DNA from: Chromera velia
Lineage: Eukaryota; Sar; Chromeraceae
Assembly: GCA_018398765.1 (NCBI GenBank)
Contig: JAHBMJ010001575.1
Coordinates: 1-28,944, forward strand
DNA: 28,944 nucleotides
Direction of reading: 5' to 3'
Shown: in pieces, positions 8,401 through 15,663 of the stretch
Layout of the letters: every line of letters starts with the position of its first letter
How positions within the stretch are numbered: the stretch's first letter is position 1
Translations under genes and position numbers: made by a program
The notes under the pieces: model-generated
Seen by the model: the letters and a program-made list of their open reading frames with translations, nothing else
The model's database searches: none
What the model was told of the DNA's origin: nothing

Positions 8401-11058
8401 TTTGGGGGCAGAGGCTCAAGCAGCTGGTGCGGCTGCTGGGCTGTCAGAGCTTCTGTCGGACATTCTGGGCGTCTCTGTGCGGAACAGGACGGAGGGGGGG
8501 AAGGACAAGGACATCGCCCCCCCTGTGTGCAGAGCCATCGCCTCTTTCCACGGCCTCCCGAGTCCTTCTAGGATCCTGGTAGCCTCCCGTCTGCTGGGTT
8601 TGGCTTTCGCTGTCTCCCCTCCTTCTTCTTCTTCTCCTTCGGGTAGCGGCCAGGAGGTGCAGGGGGGGGTAGGTCGTCAGGGATTTCTTCAGGGATTGGA
8701 GGTGAGCGGTTGGAAGAGGGAGCGAGAGGTTGCACCTAGCTGAGAGAGACAGAGAGTGTCAAAGAGGGAAGCGGGAGTATCCCACTCAGGTGGGGGCAGT
8801 GAGCATTCGGTTCTGTATTTCTTTTTTTTCTCAATCTATTGAATATGCGCATAGTACGCACTCAGCTGTCCGATCGAAATGTCTGGCTGGTGCTGTCCCT
8901 GATGTTGGAGGAGAAAGGAAGTCAAAGCAGCGCCAATGTCGGAATGTTCAGAAAGAAAAGTAGACGGCTGGAGAGGCGGAGTAGAGAAGGGACTAGGTTT
9001 GCTCTAGGGGTTCCTCAGTGGTCTCTTTTCCGTTCTGTTCGGGTGTCTTTCTTTCTTTCCGTCCGATTTCAAGCGACGCCGCCCATTCTTGCCTGTCTTC
9101 TCTCACTATTTACTTCTTGATATTTGTGACGCTATGTGCAGCTCCAGTTGCTCCCGGAACGAGACGAGGGTGCGGGCGGGAAGTACGGGGGAAAAGGTGA
9201 CTCCCCTCTGACGCCTTTCTTTCCGCAGAAAGTGATGACGAGGTCCGTGTGTTTTCTTCTTCTTATCTCCCCGACTTTCTCTGCATATACGCAGGTATGT
9301 GTCTTTCTTTTCTGTTATTGAAAGAAGGTTTCGGGTGAGTCTTCGCAAATGAGTGGCCGTGCGTTTGTCGGCCTTTCGTGTCTCAACCTTTCTTCTCCAA
9401 AGAAAGTACAGATCTGTTGTGCATGCGCAGACGTATGTGCTCAGTGAGGAGTGCCCGTTCGTTCTTTCCTCTCTCATTGGTGTCCTTCCATGTGAACTTC
9501 TTTCCTTTCATGCCCTCAATGTGGTGTGTGCGAGTACCTCTCTTTTACTTGCATGAGCTTCCTTCCTGACTCGTCTGCTCTTTCTTCCCGGTCCAAACCT
9601 GGTGTCTATTCCGTAGCCCCTCCGTAATTGGAGCTGTTCATTTACGCTGTCCGTTTTCCTTCTTTGCGTGTGTCATTGCAGCTACTCCTTGGCGCTTTCT
9701 CGTCTCCTCTCTGCACGTGCTGCGTTGAGCGTCTTGCATCTGCACGGGAGTTTCAGAGGGGGGGTGGAGAGGCCCCGCGCAGATAGGGGGAGGGCCCCGG
9801 GTGAAATTTTGAGGTTGGAAGCCTCGGATGAAAGGGGACTCTCTGTACTGTCTGCGCGGCTCCTCGAAGCACTCAGAGGAGTCGAGAGAGGGGCAGAGGG
9901 GGCACTGTACAGCCGCATTGTGAGTCAGTCAGGCAGTCTTTGTGCGTTATTTTGTAGCTTTTCTTTTCTCTATCGATGAGACTTTCGTTTTGAAGGGGTC
10001 GAGGGTCACTTGGATTTTGGTTGTTGGTTCGTGGAAGTGACTGTGTTCGTTCTCTTTGGCAGGGAGGAGGGTAAGCCGACTCCCTTCTCCAATAATTGAT
10101 TGCACTTACTCACACCCACAGTCAGTCGGCCCGTCCGTCAGTCATTCAGTCAGGCCGGGTGGATGCGCACCCTTGATGCATTTTTTCTTTTTTAGAGTAC
10201 CCCCGCCTTCCTTCCTCACTGTCTGTGCAGGCGGGTCTCTCTCTCCAGCTGCGGACCCTCCAGTCGAGATTCCTCTCTCTGAGGAGGCAACTCTCCTCCC
10301 TCGTCTCTGCATACCTCCACAGCACTCTCGCAGCGTCCCAAGCGGGTTGGAAAGCACTCCAGACACAAATGAAAGTGGTGGAAGAGAGCGGGGGTGTCTC
10401 TCCGTCTGCGGTTTTCTCTGCTTTTGTGTCGGCTGCTTCGTTGGAAAGTACAGGCGAGAAAGAGCATTGGGGACCCGGAGCGTTGTTCGCAAAAAAACAT
10501 GTGGAAGTCGCGGCATTGGTCAATCGGGGGATGCTGATTGACGAGCGGGCGGGGGAAGGTGTTAGTGAAGAGGGAATGGAGGCACGCGAACTGGGTCCGT
10601 TGGGGTTGTTCCACTTGTGCAGTGTCTCTGTCGAGTCTCTGTTGGCCCTCCCCTCTGCCCTGCTGTGGGCCCTGGAATCCGTTTCTGCCTCGCTTGCCGC
10701 CCCACTTCTAGACCTTGCCGAGGGTCTTGTAAATGAGGGGGGAGGAAGGGAAAAGGAAAAAGAGGCTTCTGTGTCTGCCGCTGCCTCGTCCCTCCATTCA
10801 GCGCTGCTTGACGGCACTGCGGCTGCCGAGAGAATACGCAGAGAGACGGTCACACACCGAAGGACTCTCCGTCAGAGTCTAGAGTCTTTGTTGGAAGAGG
10901 GGACCGACAAGGGAGACACATCTGGACTCTTTGAGAGTCGTAGAGGAACCCCGGATTCTCTTCTCCGTTCTGCTATTGACGTCTCTTCAGGCCCCCGGCT
11001 TTTTTTGGAGGCGTTGTCGATGCCAGGCGTCGCAAAGAAAGAAATGAACAAAACATGA
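2309..11058 (+). CDS. Multi-exon gene, putative COG6-like vesicle-tethering protein
   Basis: At least eleven open segments on the plus strand have plausible GT donors and CAG acceptors and join in matching phase, giving about 1,420 codons from ATG 2309 to TGA 11056-11058. At least nine introns are phase 0. The predicted product is mostly helical, with Ser, Gly and Glu/Arg low-complexity insertions. The COG6 suggestion is inference. The N-terminal order (a REELFRGFILES block, then a coiled segment ending VHTFQ, then a LLRFLLRVS block) resembles the N-terminal region of COG6 Golgi tether subunits, and a later NSLY-like helical block (SLALSRLLSARAAL) fits the C-terminal half. The conserved COG6 block PRPIE...DPLRYVGDML is not visible, and the protein is about twice the usual 650-700 residues. 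Another helical-rod protein (exocyst, GARP or a gamma-tubulin complex subunit) cannot be excluded. That this is one spliced gene is much surer than its identity. Confidence 0.6.
2605..2748 (+). CDS. Exon 2 of the COG6-like gene
   Basis: Follows CCTTTTTCAG and ends before GTAGGG. It is 48 codons, phase 0 at both ends. It encodes PPSYREELFRGFILESIL at its end, which in spacing resembles the RRNLRS-x-LE-R block at the N-terminus of COG6 proteins. Confidence 0.55.
2856..2930 (+). CDS. Exon 3 of the COG6-like gene
   Basis: Follows CTTTGCAG and ends CAG before GTTAGC. It is 25 codons, phase 0 at both ends, beginning ITSDNFQESLRF, and is predicted amphipathic helix. A stronger-looking donor, GTAAGTATG at 2961, would give phase 1 and a stop at the next exon, so it is not preferred. 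Confidence 0.6.
3142..3159 (+). CDS. Possible micro-exon of the COG6-like gene
   Basis: CTTGCCTGCAG is followed 18 bases later by a GTGACT donor. Used whole (18 nt) it breaks the phase to the next exon. If the inner acceptor GACACAG is used, an 11-nt micro-exon (3149-3159) repairs the frame into exon 3954-4059. The existence and the exact acceptor are unproven. Confidence 0.35.
3388..3631. repeat. (TTCC)n tetranucleotide repeat in an intron
   Basis: About 245 bp of CTTC/TTCC units with TTTC variants lies in the intron between exon 3 and the exon at 3954. The pyrimidine strand is the coding strand. The long Phe-Leu-Pro-Ser and Glu-Gly-Arg-Lys ORFs across it are artefacts of the repeat. Confidence 0.97.
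3954..4059 (+). CDS. Exon of the COG6-like gene
   Basis: Follows CACTGCAG and ends GATGAG before GTGAGA. Only the frame with one leading split-codon base is open to the donor: 35 codons starting ILSKLSLHSK and containing CHRMGAAARQLLESKE. It therefore needs a phase-2 upstream exon, the reason the 11-nt micro-exon is proposed. Helical. Confidence 0.65.
4393..4554 (+). CDS. Exon of the COG6-like gene
   Basis: Follows CTTGCAG and is 54 codons, phase 0 at both ends, with a perfect GTAAGT donor at 4555. It encodes SLRYSLLRFLLRVSD, then an acidic EREAAETEEERRR coiled-coil segment. The FLLRVSD block resembles the FL-x(2)-F/Y-L-S element before the hinge in COG6. Confidence 0.75.
4555..4680. repeat. 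(AGTC)n repeat beginning at a splice donor
   Basis: The 5-prime splice site GTAAGTCAG runs straight into about 30 units of CAGT/AGTC with CCGT and CCAG variants. The repeat sits wholly within the intron. Confidence 0.95.
4873..5286 (+). CDS. Charged coiled-coil exon of the COG6-like gene
   Basis: Follows CTCCCTGCAG. It is 138 codons, phase 0 at both ends, with donor CGCAG|GTCGGG. It starts EAAAALEEIQRMAAAEENLF, is then Arg/Glu-rich with a GGGGETEGEGSEE linker and a Ser run. This is a predicted coiled coil with a disordered acidic insertion, an expansion relative to usual COG6 lengths. Reading on past the donor reaches TAG at 5374, so an alternative later donor cannot be excluded. Confidence 0.75.
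5505..6032 (+). CDS. Exon of the COG6-like gene
   Basis: Follows CATTGCAG. It is 176 codons, phase 0, with donor GAG|GTCGGT. It begins EAKRLGKLAEPGTQ, passes through a Ser/Pro/Ala-rich linker, and ends in helical ALLSLTASSGALEILRQE. The middle (PELWLVSECLQNLRGLS) looks globular or helical. Confidence 0.8.
6336..6821 (+). CDS. Exon of the COG6-like gene
   Basis: Follows TTTCGCAG. It is 162 codons, phase 0 at both ends, with donor ACG|GTGGGT. Strongly helical: GGVRRLLVEWDRILSGLEML, then PTLLFVLGLLESPLKQLVRL, ending MFEHLWNLT. The first block also resembles the start of gamma-tubulin complex proteins, the main alternative identity I considered. Confidence 0.82.
7246..7893 (+). CDS. Exon of the COG6-like gene
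   Basis: Follows TCTACAG. It is 216 codons, phase 0, with a perfect GTAAGT donor at 7894. The first half is a Gly/Ala/Ser-rich linker. The second half is helical: APEILWRGVFAFGWRETATL, then MAKRAVRSQLKASVTSVRNL and EAVAVVRAVAYLA. This region would correspond to the middle of COG6, but the family signature is not conserved. Confidence 0.8.
8251..8279. repeat. (TCT)n in an intron polypyrimidine tract
   Basis: A (TTC)n run sits directly before the CTCTCTGCAG acceptor at 8299. It probably serves as, or expanded from, the polypyrimidine tract. Confidence 0.85.
8300..8701 (+). CDS. Exon of the COG6-like gene with Ser homopolymer
   Basis: Follows CTCTGCAG. It is 134 codons, phase 0 at both ends, with donor GAG|GTGAGC. 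It begins VPIHLEELMSKAFRLSLQRQ. A run of eight Ser codons (TCT repeat at 8373-8399) and a second Ser run near 8621-8640 flank a helical core ending ILVASRLLGLAFAV. Confidence 0.82.
8866..8996 (+). CDS. Possible exon of the COG6-like gene
   Basis: Follows CGCACTCAG (weak pyrimidine tract) and ends ACTAG before GTTTGC. It is 131 nt, phase 0 in and phase 2 out, exactly the phase required by the exon at 9682. It encodes LSDRNVWLVLSLMLEEKG and then a basic stretch. Two further small segments, 9142-9196 (55 nt) and 9229-9242 (14 nt), also have CAG acceptors and GT donors and together add 69 nt, so they could be included without changing frame. Confidence 0.45.
9682..9919 (+). CDS. Exon of the COG6-like gene
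   Basis: Follows CATTGCAG. It is 238 nt with one leading split-codon base; the donor is ATT|GTGAGTCAG, phase 0. It encodes YSLALSRLLSARAALSVLHL and SARLLEALRGVERGAEGALY, both helical. The other two frames close. Confidence 0.8.
10231..11058 (+). CDS. Terminal exon of the COG6-like gene
   Basis: Follows CTGTGCAG. It is 275 codons plus TGA. It begins AGLSLQLRTLQSRFLSLRRQ and is helical and Ala/Ser/Leu-rich to the end (GVAKKEMNKT-stop). It contains a Glu/Lys-rich REKEKE stretch near 10750. No recognisable C-terminal COG6 signature is seen. Confidence 0.82.
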   Translation, partial: AGLSLQLRTLQSRFLSLRRQLSSLVSAYLHSTLAASQAGWKALQTQMKVVEESGGVSPSAVFSAFVSAASLESTGEKEHWGPGALFAKKHVEVAALVNRGMLIDERAGEGVSEEGMEARELGPLGLFHLCSVSVESLLALPSALLWALESVSASLAAPLLDLAEGLVNEGGGREKEKEASVSAAASSLHSALLDGTAAAERIRRETVTHRRTLRQSLESLLEEGTDKGDTSGLFESRRGTPDSLLRSAIDVSSGPRLFLEALSMPGVAKKEMNKT

Positions 11059-11565
11059 CTTTCCAAATTTTAAATTTCCAATAGCTTCACTTTTGAAAGA
11101 AAGTTTCGATTTTTAGAAATAGGTTAGTAAGTGGCTAGTAATCAAGATTTTTAAAACTTAAAAGCACCACCGTGATCCACCGTGTATATAAGCGTCAACG
11201 GTCGATCCGTCATTTTGGTGACCACTCGGCGTGGCGGCCGTTTGGTAACCATTCGGACCATTCCTAGAATCATTCTTACTTAGCTACTCCCAGCTGGCTG
11301 TATATAATTTATAGAATTCAGTGGAATCTGGGCGTAGTCTTTAGTTAGTCTAGTACTCTAGGTCTGATAGTTCGTTCTAGAGCTTCGGAATGAATTTAGT
11401 TTTTCGATATATATAGTACTATTAATAGTATATTATATAGTACGTTTGTTCATATTTTCTTGCAAGACTTAACTAACAAACAGTTACCAACTAAATTATA
11501 TTATACAGTGTTCAAATTTATTGATTAGTTAATTGATTTAGTTTGGATTTAAGTTTTGTGTTTTC
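11059..11565. other. AT-rich intergenic stretch
   Basis: Contains the 3-prime flank of the COG6-like gene and low-complexity AT-rich sequence. A small GC-richer island (11165-11270) has CCACCGTG repeated. No clear polyadenylation signal or gene is seen. Confidence 0.5.
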
Positions 11566-12163
11566 CCTAATGAATTGGGAGTTGAATTGGGCGTCGAATT
11601 GGTAGTACTACCAATTTTTTACCGCCAGTATCTCCCAATTTTGAAAAATTGGTACCTAGTCTAGTGAAAGAAGTACATGGAGTTTGAAGCTAAAATTTTG
11701 TGTACGGGCTAGACAAGGGCTCACTAATTTCTAGCCGCAGCCATTAGACTCTAATTCATTACTAAGAACAAATTCTATAAACACTTAGAGTCACCTAAAA
11801 ATACCCTCAAGAAGCCTTCCTATAACCCTCAAATCAAACTCCGGGCTTTGGCAGCCTGGCAGCCTAGCGCCTTCGGCGCCAGGCCTTTGACGATAGAAAG
11901 CTCATTCTTTCTAGTATGCAATATCGTCAAGGCTCTGGTAACAGAAAGCTAATTCTTTTTAAGTATGGAATATACCTCCAGTCCATTGTAGCTTAAAAAT
12001 ATTATAACCTAATTTAATCTAGTTTAACCTAGTTTTATAATATTTTAATACTTTCTTATAGTATCTGCTATAATCAACTTAAATATGTAAAATAACAAAA
12101 AAACAAATATTGATTTTAATCAGTTTGAATCTAAAGTTTGAATCTATCAGTCTTAGTCAGTCT

Positions 12164-12373
12164 TCATTTAGAAATTCTAGATCCATGGACTCTGCGTGTA
12201 GCAGGGCGATAGTCATCGTCATCATCATCAGACTCTGTAACCCCCCCTCCTTCGCTACCACTATATTCACTCGTCGCCCGGGCAAACAAAGTAGCCTTTG
12301 CTTTCGCCTTGTTTTTTGCCTTAGCCTTTGCTTTTGCTTTTCTTTTTACTTGCGCTCTTTGTCCTCTTGCTTG
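12164..12373 (-). CDS. Candidate exon: Lys-Ala repeat plus acidic cluster
   Basis: On the minus strand a KAKAKAKNKAKAKA segment (hexanucleotide GCYTTT repeat on the plus strand) is followed by SEGGGVTESDDDDDDYRP and a basic end VHGSRISK-TGA. The alternation of basic, acidic and basic blocks is unlike random sequence and resembles a disordered nuclear protein tail. The upstream limit is set at a possible acceptor near 12373 and is uncertain. It may be spliced to the ORF at 12611-12850 on the same strand. Function unknown. Confidence 0.35.
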   Translation of the reverse strand, partial: QARGQRAQVKRKAKAKAKAKNKAKAKATLFARATSEYSGSEGGGVTESDDDDDDYRPATRRVHGSRISK

Positions 12374-12610
12374 AGTGTGTGAAGAAAAGTGGAGAACACT
12401 GACCGTGGATGCAGTTCTTCGACATGCATGCATGCAGAACGATTGAGTTAGCCAGTAAAAAAGAAACGGACCCATCCAGTTGGCCATCAATCCCCGCGAT
12501 GCTCCAGAAGGAGGACTCTTCTCCCGTGCAGAGGGGAGGGCAGTCCGTTTTCGAGACTGCGTGTCAGCCTCCTATACCGGGGGCGCCTTTTGCTGAGGTT
12601 CCGCTTTCTG

Positions 12611-12850
12611 TCAGCCCCCTCTAAGCCGCTTCAAAAAAAAAGTCTTCAATTCGTCGGCCTGTCGAACATGTCGAAGCTTCAGAGCTTCAAATTCCTTTCG
12701 GGGTTCAAAGTACTTCTCAATGTGCTCTGTGGATTCCACCTCCAACGTCTTCAGAAAGAACTCTAAAACTGACTCCATAAAGGCCGCATCTTCAAGGAAG
12801 TCCAACACAGCGATTCGCAAATGAGCATCAAAAGGCAGGCTGGACATTTT
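12611..12850 (-). CDS. Small helical protein, unassigned
   Basis: An ATG in good context (CCCAAAATG) starts 79 codons: MSSLPFDAHLRIAVLDFLED, FMESVLEFFLKTLEV, ending FFLKRLRGG-TGA. It is predicted all-helical and acidic. The repeated F-L-D/E helical pattern is faintly like the N-terminal helices of BART-type small GTPase-binding domains, but that is only an impression. It lies inside the transposon-like unit and may be an element gene or an exon of a spliced gene running toward 12164. Confidence 0.4.
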   Translation of the reverse strand, partial: KMSSLPFDAHLRIAVLDFLEDAAFMESVLEFFLKTLEVESTEHIEKYFEPRKEFEALKLRHVRQADELKTFFLKRLRGG

Positions 12851-13056
12851 GGGAAAAGAAAAGTACACAGACAGTGTCACGGTCAGATCGAATTCGCCAG
12901 CCTAAGGATAGGTGTTGACCATAGCGGACCGACATACAGTAACAAGCCAGAAGACTAAAACGTTTTTCAGACAGCTTTTGCACCTTTGTGCATGTATGCA
13001 TTAATACGTACAACTGCAAAAGTCATATGCATGTGGGCTTTGGGGTGGCACGTATG

Positions 13057-13287
13057 GTCGGACTTTGGTAGGCCCGCGCCTTCGGCACGGTCGGGCTTTG
13101 GCATGGCCACGCCTTCGGCGCGGTCGGGCTTTGGTAGGCCTGCGCCTTTGCTGCGGTCAGGCTTTGACAAGCCCGCACCTTCGGCACGGTCAGGCTTTGG
13201 TAGGCCTGCGCCTTCGGCGTGGTCGGGCTTTGATAGACCCGCACCTTCGGCGCGGTCAGGCTTTGGCAGCCGGGCACCTTCGGCGCC
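13057..13287. repeat. 33-bp minisatellite, seven copies
   Basis: Seven consecutive 33-bp units start GTCGGGCTTTGG and contain a variant of GCGCCTTCGGCGC, a short 5-bp stem with a 3-base loop. The period is 11 codons, so long frames stay open on both strands (for example GAGLPKPDRAE on the minus strand). A related unit occurs once at about 11845-11890 near the opposite end of the inner element. Confidence 0.95.
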
Positions 13288-13681
13288 CAGGCTTTGATGG
13301 CCGCTCCGGATCAACCATAGGAAGCCTTGAAGTTCTTGGGGGTACCTAAAAATTGGGAGTTACCAATTTTTTTCTAGGACTAACTACCAATTTTTAAGAA
13401 AATGAACACCCAATTTTTTTTTGGGGACTACCAATTTTATAACTTCTCCTAGAAAGTAAAGAATATGTGGAAAGAAAGAACACTGTAATTAAACAGTGTT
13501 GCGGCTGCACAGAACTTCATAAATCCAGAAGTTTTGTATAGTTTTATAGTATTATTCATGCTCAAAGTCCCTCCCGGCGTGACACTTCGGTAAAATATGC
13601 TTGCATGGCTTTCTTTCTCTTGCATAACCACGCAAAAACCAGATCTTCCAGAACAAAACGATCATATGAATAACATCCCCC

Positions 13682-13918
13682 CTATAAAACAAAACGTTTG
13701 CAAAGCTTTTTATGATACGATTCAAAGCCGTAGCATTTCGCTGTGTTTAACCCTCCAAACCGGCGGATCCACACCAGGAAGTGCGAGTAGAAGTGAGTCT
13801 TCGGGACCACCCACCCATAAGACTTGTAAAAAAGGTCTTGCCAAATCTTTATCACCGTTTTCAGCTCTGCAAGTTTCTCAACCACGAGAGAGAGAAAGCA
13901 CGTCTTTCCTGTTCAAAT
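13682..13918 (-). pseudogene. Transposase-like remnant
   Basis: The minus-strand frame, open from just below 13918, reads IKIWQDLFYKSYGWVVPKTH, then FYSHFLVWIRRFGG and KCYGFESYHKKLCKRF before TAG. The order PK-x-H, IRRFG, and FE-x-YHK is typical of the C-terminal catalytic region of large DDE transposases, where the Glu of FESYHK would be the acidic catalytic residue. After the stop another frame resumes with RFVLEDLVFAWLCKRKKAMQ, so the gene is broken or carries an unrecognised intron. The superfamily is not assigned. Confidence 0.45.
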
Positions 13919-14065
13919 GATTTTCTACTCCTGAGAGATATGGAGACAACCCTCAAACAGAAGTAAGAAGAAGGGATCCCCGAGTCGTCTGTCACTACTG
14001 CAGCAGCCTCAATTCAGTCGGCAGCTGCTAGTCTCCGTAAGCCTCAAGGTGGGAGACAGAACGAA

Positions 14066-14425
14066 ATGGATCAAGGGAAAGAACAAAAGAAAAAGAAGAA
14101 ATCGAAAAGTGAAAGTTTTTGTCAGCGCCCCCCTCCTCCCCAGCGCTCTGCAACCATGGTCGTACAAAGCCGACAGAGGGAGAGGTCAAAGGAAATGGAC
14201 AAGGATGGATTTGTCATCCCCACCAAGTTTTGGGAGAGATTCGCTGTGCGAAGAGAGCTGAACATCGCTCATGCAATGTTTTTAGATATCAAGTTCACCG
14301 TGAAAATTTTGGAGCTGAAAGAGCTCACAGATGATCAAAGAAAAAAGGCAGACATCGGAATTTTCCCAGATGATTCCTTAGTCATTTTTCAGTACACCCA
14401 TGTTGTCCCCCCCCAAAATCTATAA
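14066..14425 (+). CDS. Small ORF within the transposon, unassigned
   Basis: ATG 14066 to TAA 14425, 119 codons. A Lys-rich N-terminus (KEQKKKKKSKSES) could be a nuclear localisation signal. It is followed by KDGFVIPTKFWERFAVRREL and a compact segment ending DDSLVIFQYTHVVPPQNL. The Lys run is low complexity, but the second half looks protein-like. No family is recognised; it may be an element-encoded accessory protein or an exon. Confidence 0.35.
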   Translation: MDQGKEQKKKKKSKSESFCQRPPPPQRSATMVVQSRQRERSKEMDKDGFVIPTKFWERFAVRRELNIAHAMFLDIKFTVKILELKELTDDQRKKADIGIFPDDSLVIFQYTHVVPPQNL

Positions 14426-15020
14426 AAGGAGAAGAAGAAGGAATATAATCTCCATTTGAGGCGTCTGGGAACCACTAAGTGGGAGATATTCGGGAGAGAG
14501 GGGCATGATCTGAACAAAGATCAGCAGCCACTGTCTAGCATATGGAGGGATTATAAATTTTGGTAGGCTTACATGGTTAATTGGATCGATTTGCGCTCTG
14601 TTTTTTGTACTGGTACATACAGCTTGTGTAGATCTGTCCACTGTCTGTTTTGTATTGCATTAGCGGTGCACTATGACACATAAAACAAAAGTTTCAAGTT
14701 GAGTCCTTTTTTTTTTTTTTTGTATTACCAATTTTTTTTTCAGCGGTCCTAAAAAATTCCTATTTAAAAATTGGTAACTCCCAATTTTTAGGTGACTCTA
14801 AGTGTTTATAGAATTTGTTCTTAGTAATGAATTAGAGTCTAATGACTGCGGTTAGAGATTAGTGAGCCCTTGTCTAGCCCGTACACAAAATTTTAGCTTC
14901 AAACTTCATGTACTTCTTTCACTAGACTAGGTACCAATTTTTTAAAATTGGAAGTTACTGGCGGTAAAAAATTGGTAGTACTACCAATTCGACATCCAAT
15001 TCAACTCCCAATTCATTAGG

Positions 15021-15663
15021 ATTAACTTTGAAAGTTAAATTAAACGAAGTATAACTATAAGTTTTAAACTGGTATAAAAATTGCAAACGGTTTGTATATA
15101 ATCATTCATTCTTTGCATATCATATGACATCACTTGTTATCATCTTAGAAATTCATCTATTATCACTAGTAGTATAAAAAACCAATCAATTATATCTAGT
15201 ATCATACGGTTTATACTTTAATTAAATTAAATAATATAATAATGAAGCTAGTAATGAAGCGTCATGACGGTGGAAGCTATGGTGGAAGCCTGAGGGGGAG
15301 GGCGGGGGATGCAAGCTAACGTGCAAACCCTAGTGCAAACCTAAATACTAGTCAATTTCTAAGTCAAATATTTGTTTAGTCAGTTAGTTAAGTTAATTAG
15401 TTGAGTTGCAATGCAGTGGTTACTTAAGTTCTCCGTTAATTCTCAAATCTCTATCACGTTATAAACTAAACTAACGGACTACTACTAACTAAAGACCAGT
15501 GCATTAAGAATATGTTGAGAGAACACGATTTGGATCATGCGCAATGGCGGCTTTAATTCCGTCAATTATGGCACCGACATTTCCCCTTATAGATTCTGAT
15601 GTAACTCACAATCTTGGACCTTGTGACGTACTCCAGTCGTCACCGCGAACCAGCCGAACGACG
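15021..15663. other. AT-rich spacer
   Basis: AT-rich sequence from the transposon end to the 774-codon frame. A GC-richer patch at 15260-15345 has repeated GGTGGAAGC and GTGCAAACC words. I see no gene in it. Confidence 0.5.

Larger units (their letters stand above)
11801..13345. mobile_element. Nested inner inverted-repeat unit
   Basis: Inside the left terminal repeat, TACCCTCAAGAAGCCTTCCT (11801 onward) followed by GGGCTTTGGCAGCC is matched in inverted form by TACCCCCAAGAA...GGCTTCCTAT at about 13305-13345. The copy at 13340-13400 also repeats the AATTGGGAGTTACCAATT motif found just inside the right terminal repeat (about 14755-14790). The arrangement suggests insertion of one related element into another. 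Confidence 0.5.
11566..15020. mobile_element. DNA transposon-like unit with 237-bp terminal inverted repeats
   Basis: The left terminal repeat 11566-11802 and the right one 14784-15020 are both 237 bp and about 95% identical by eye. Most differences are transitions. Both start CCTAATGAATTGGGAGTTGA and end GTCACCTAAAAAT on the inner side. Each contains the perfect 20-bp palindrome AATTGGTAGTACTACCAATT (11597-11616 and 14970-14989). No target duplication could be fixed, so the superfamily is unknown. The interior holds a nested inverted-repeat unit, a minisatellite, a transposase-like remnant and small ORFs. Confidence 0.85.

Noticed and set aside
13057-13287. CRISPR array
   Set aside because: The 33-bp units are contiguous with no unique spacers, in eukaryotic transposon context.
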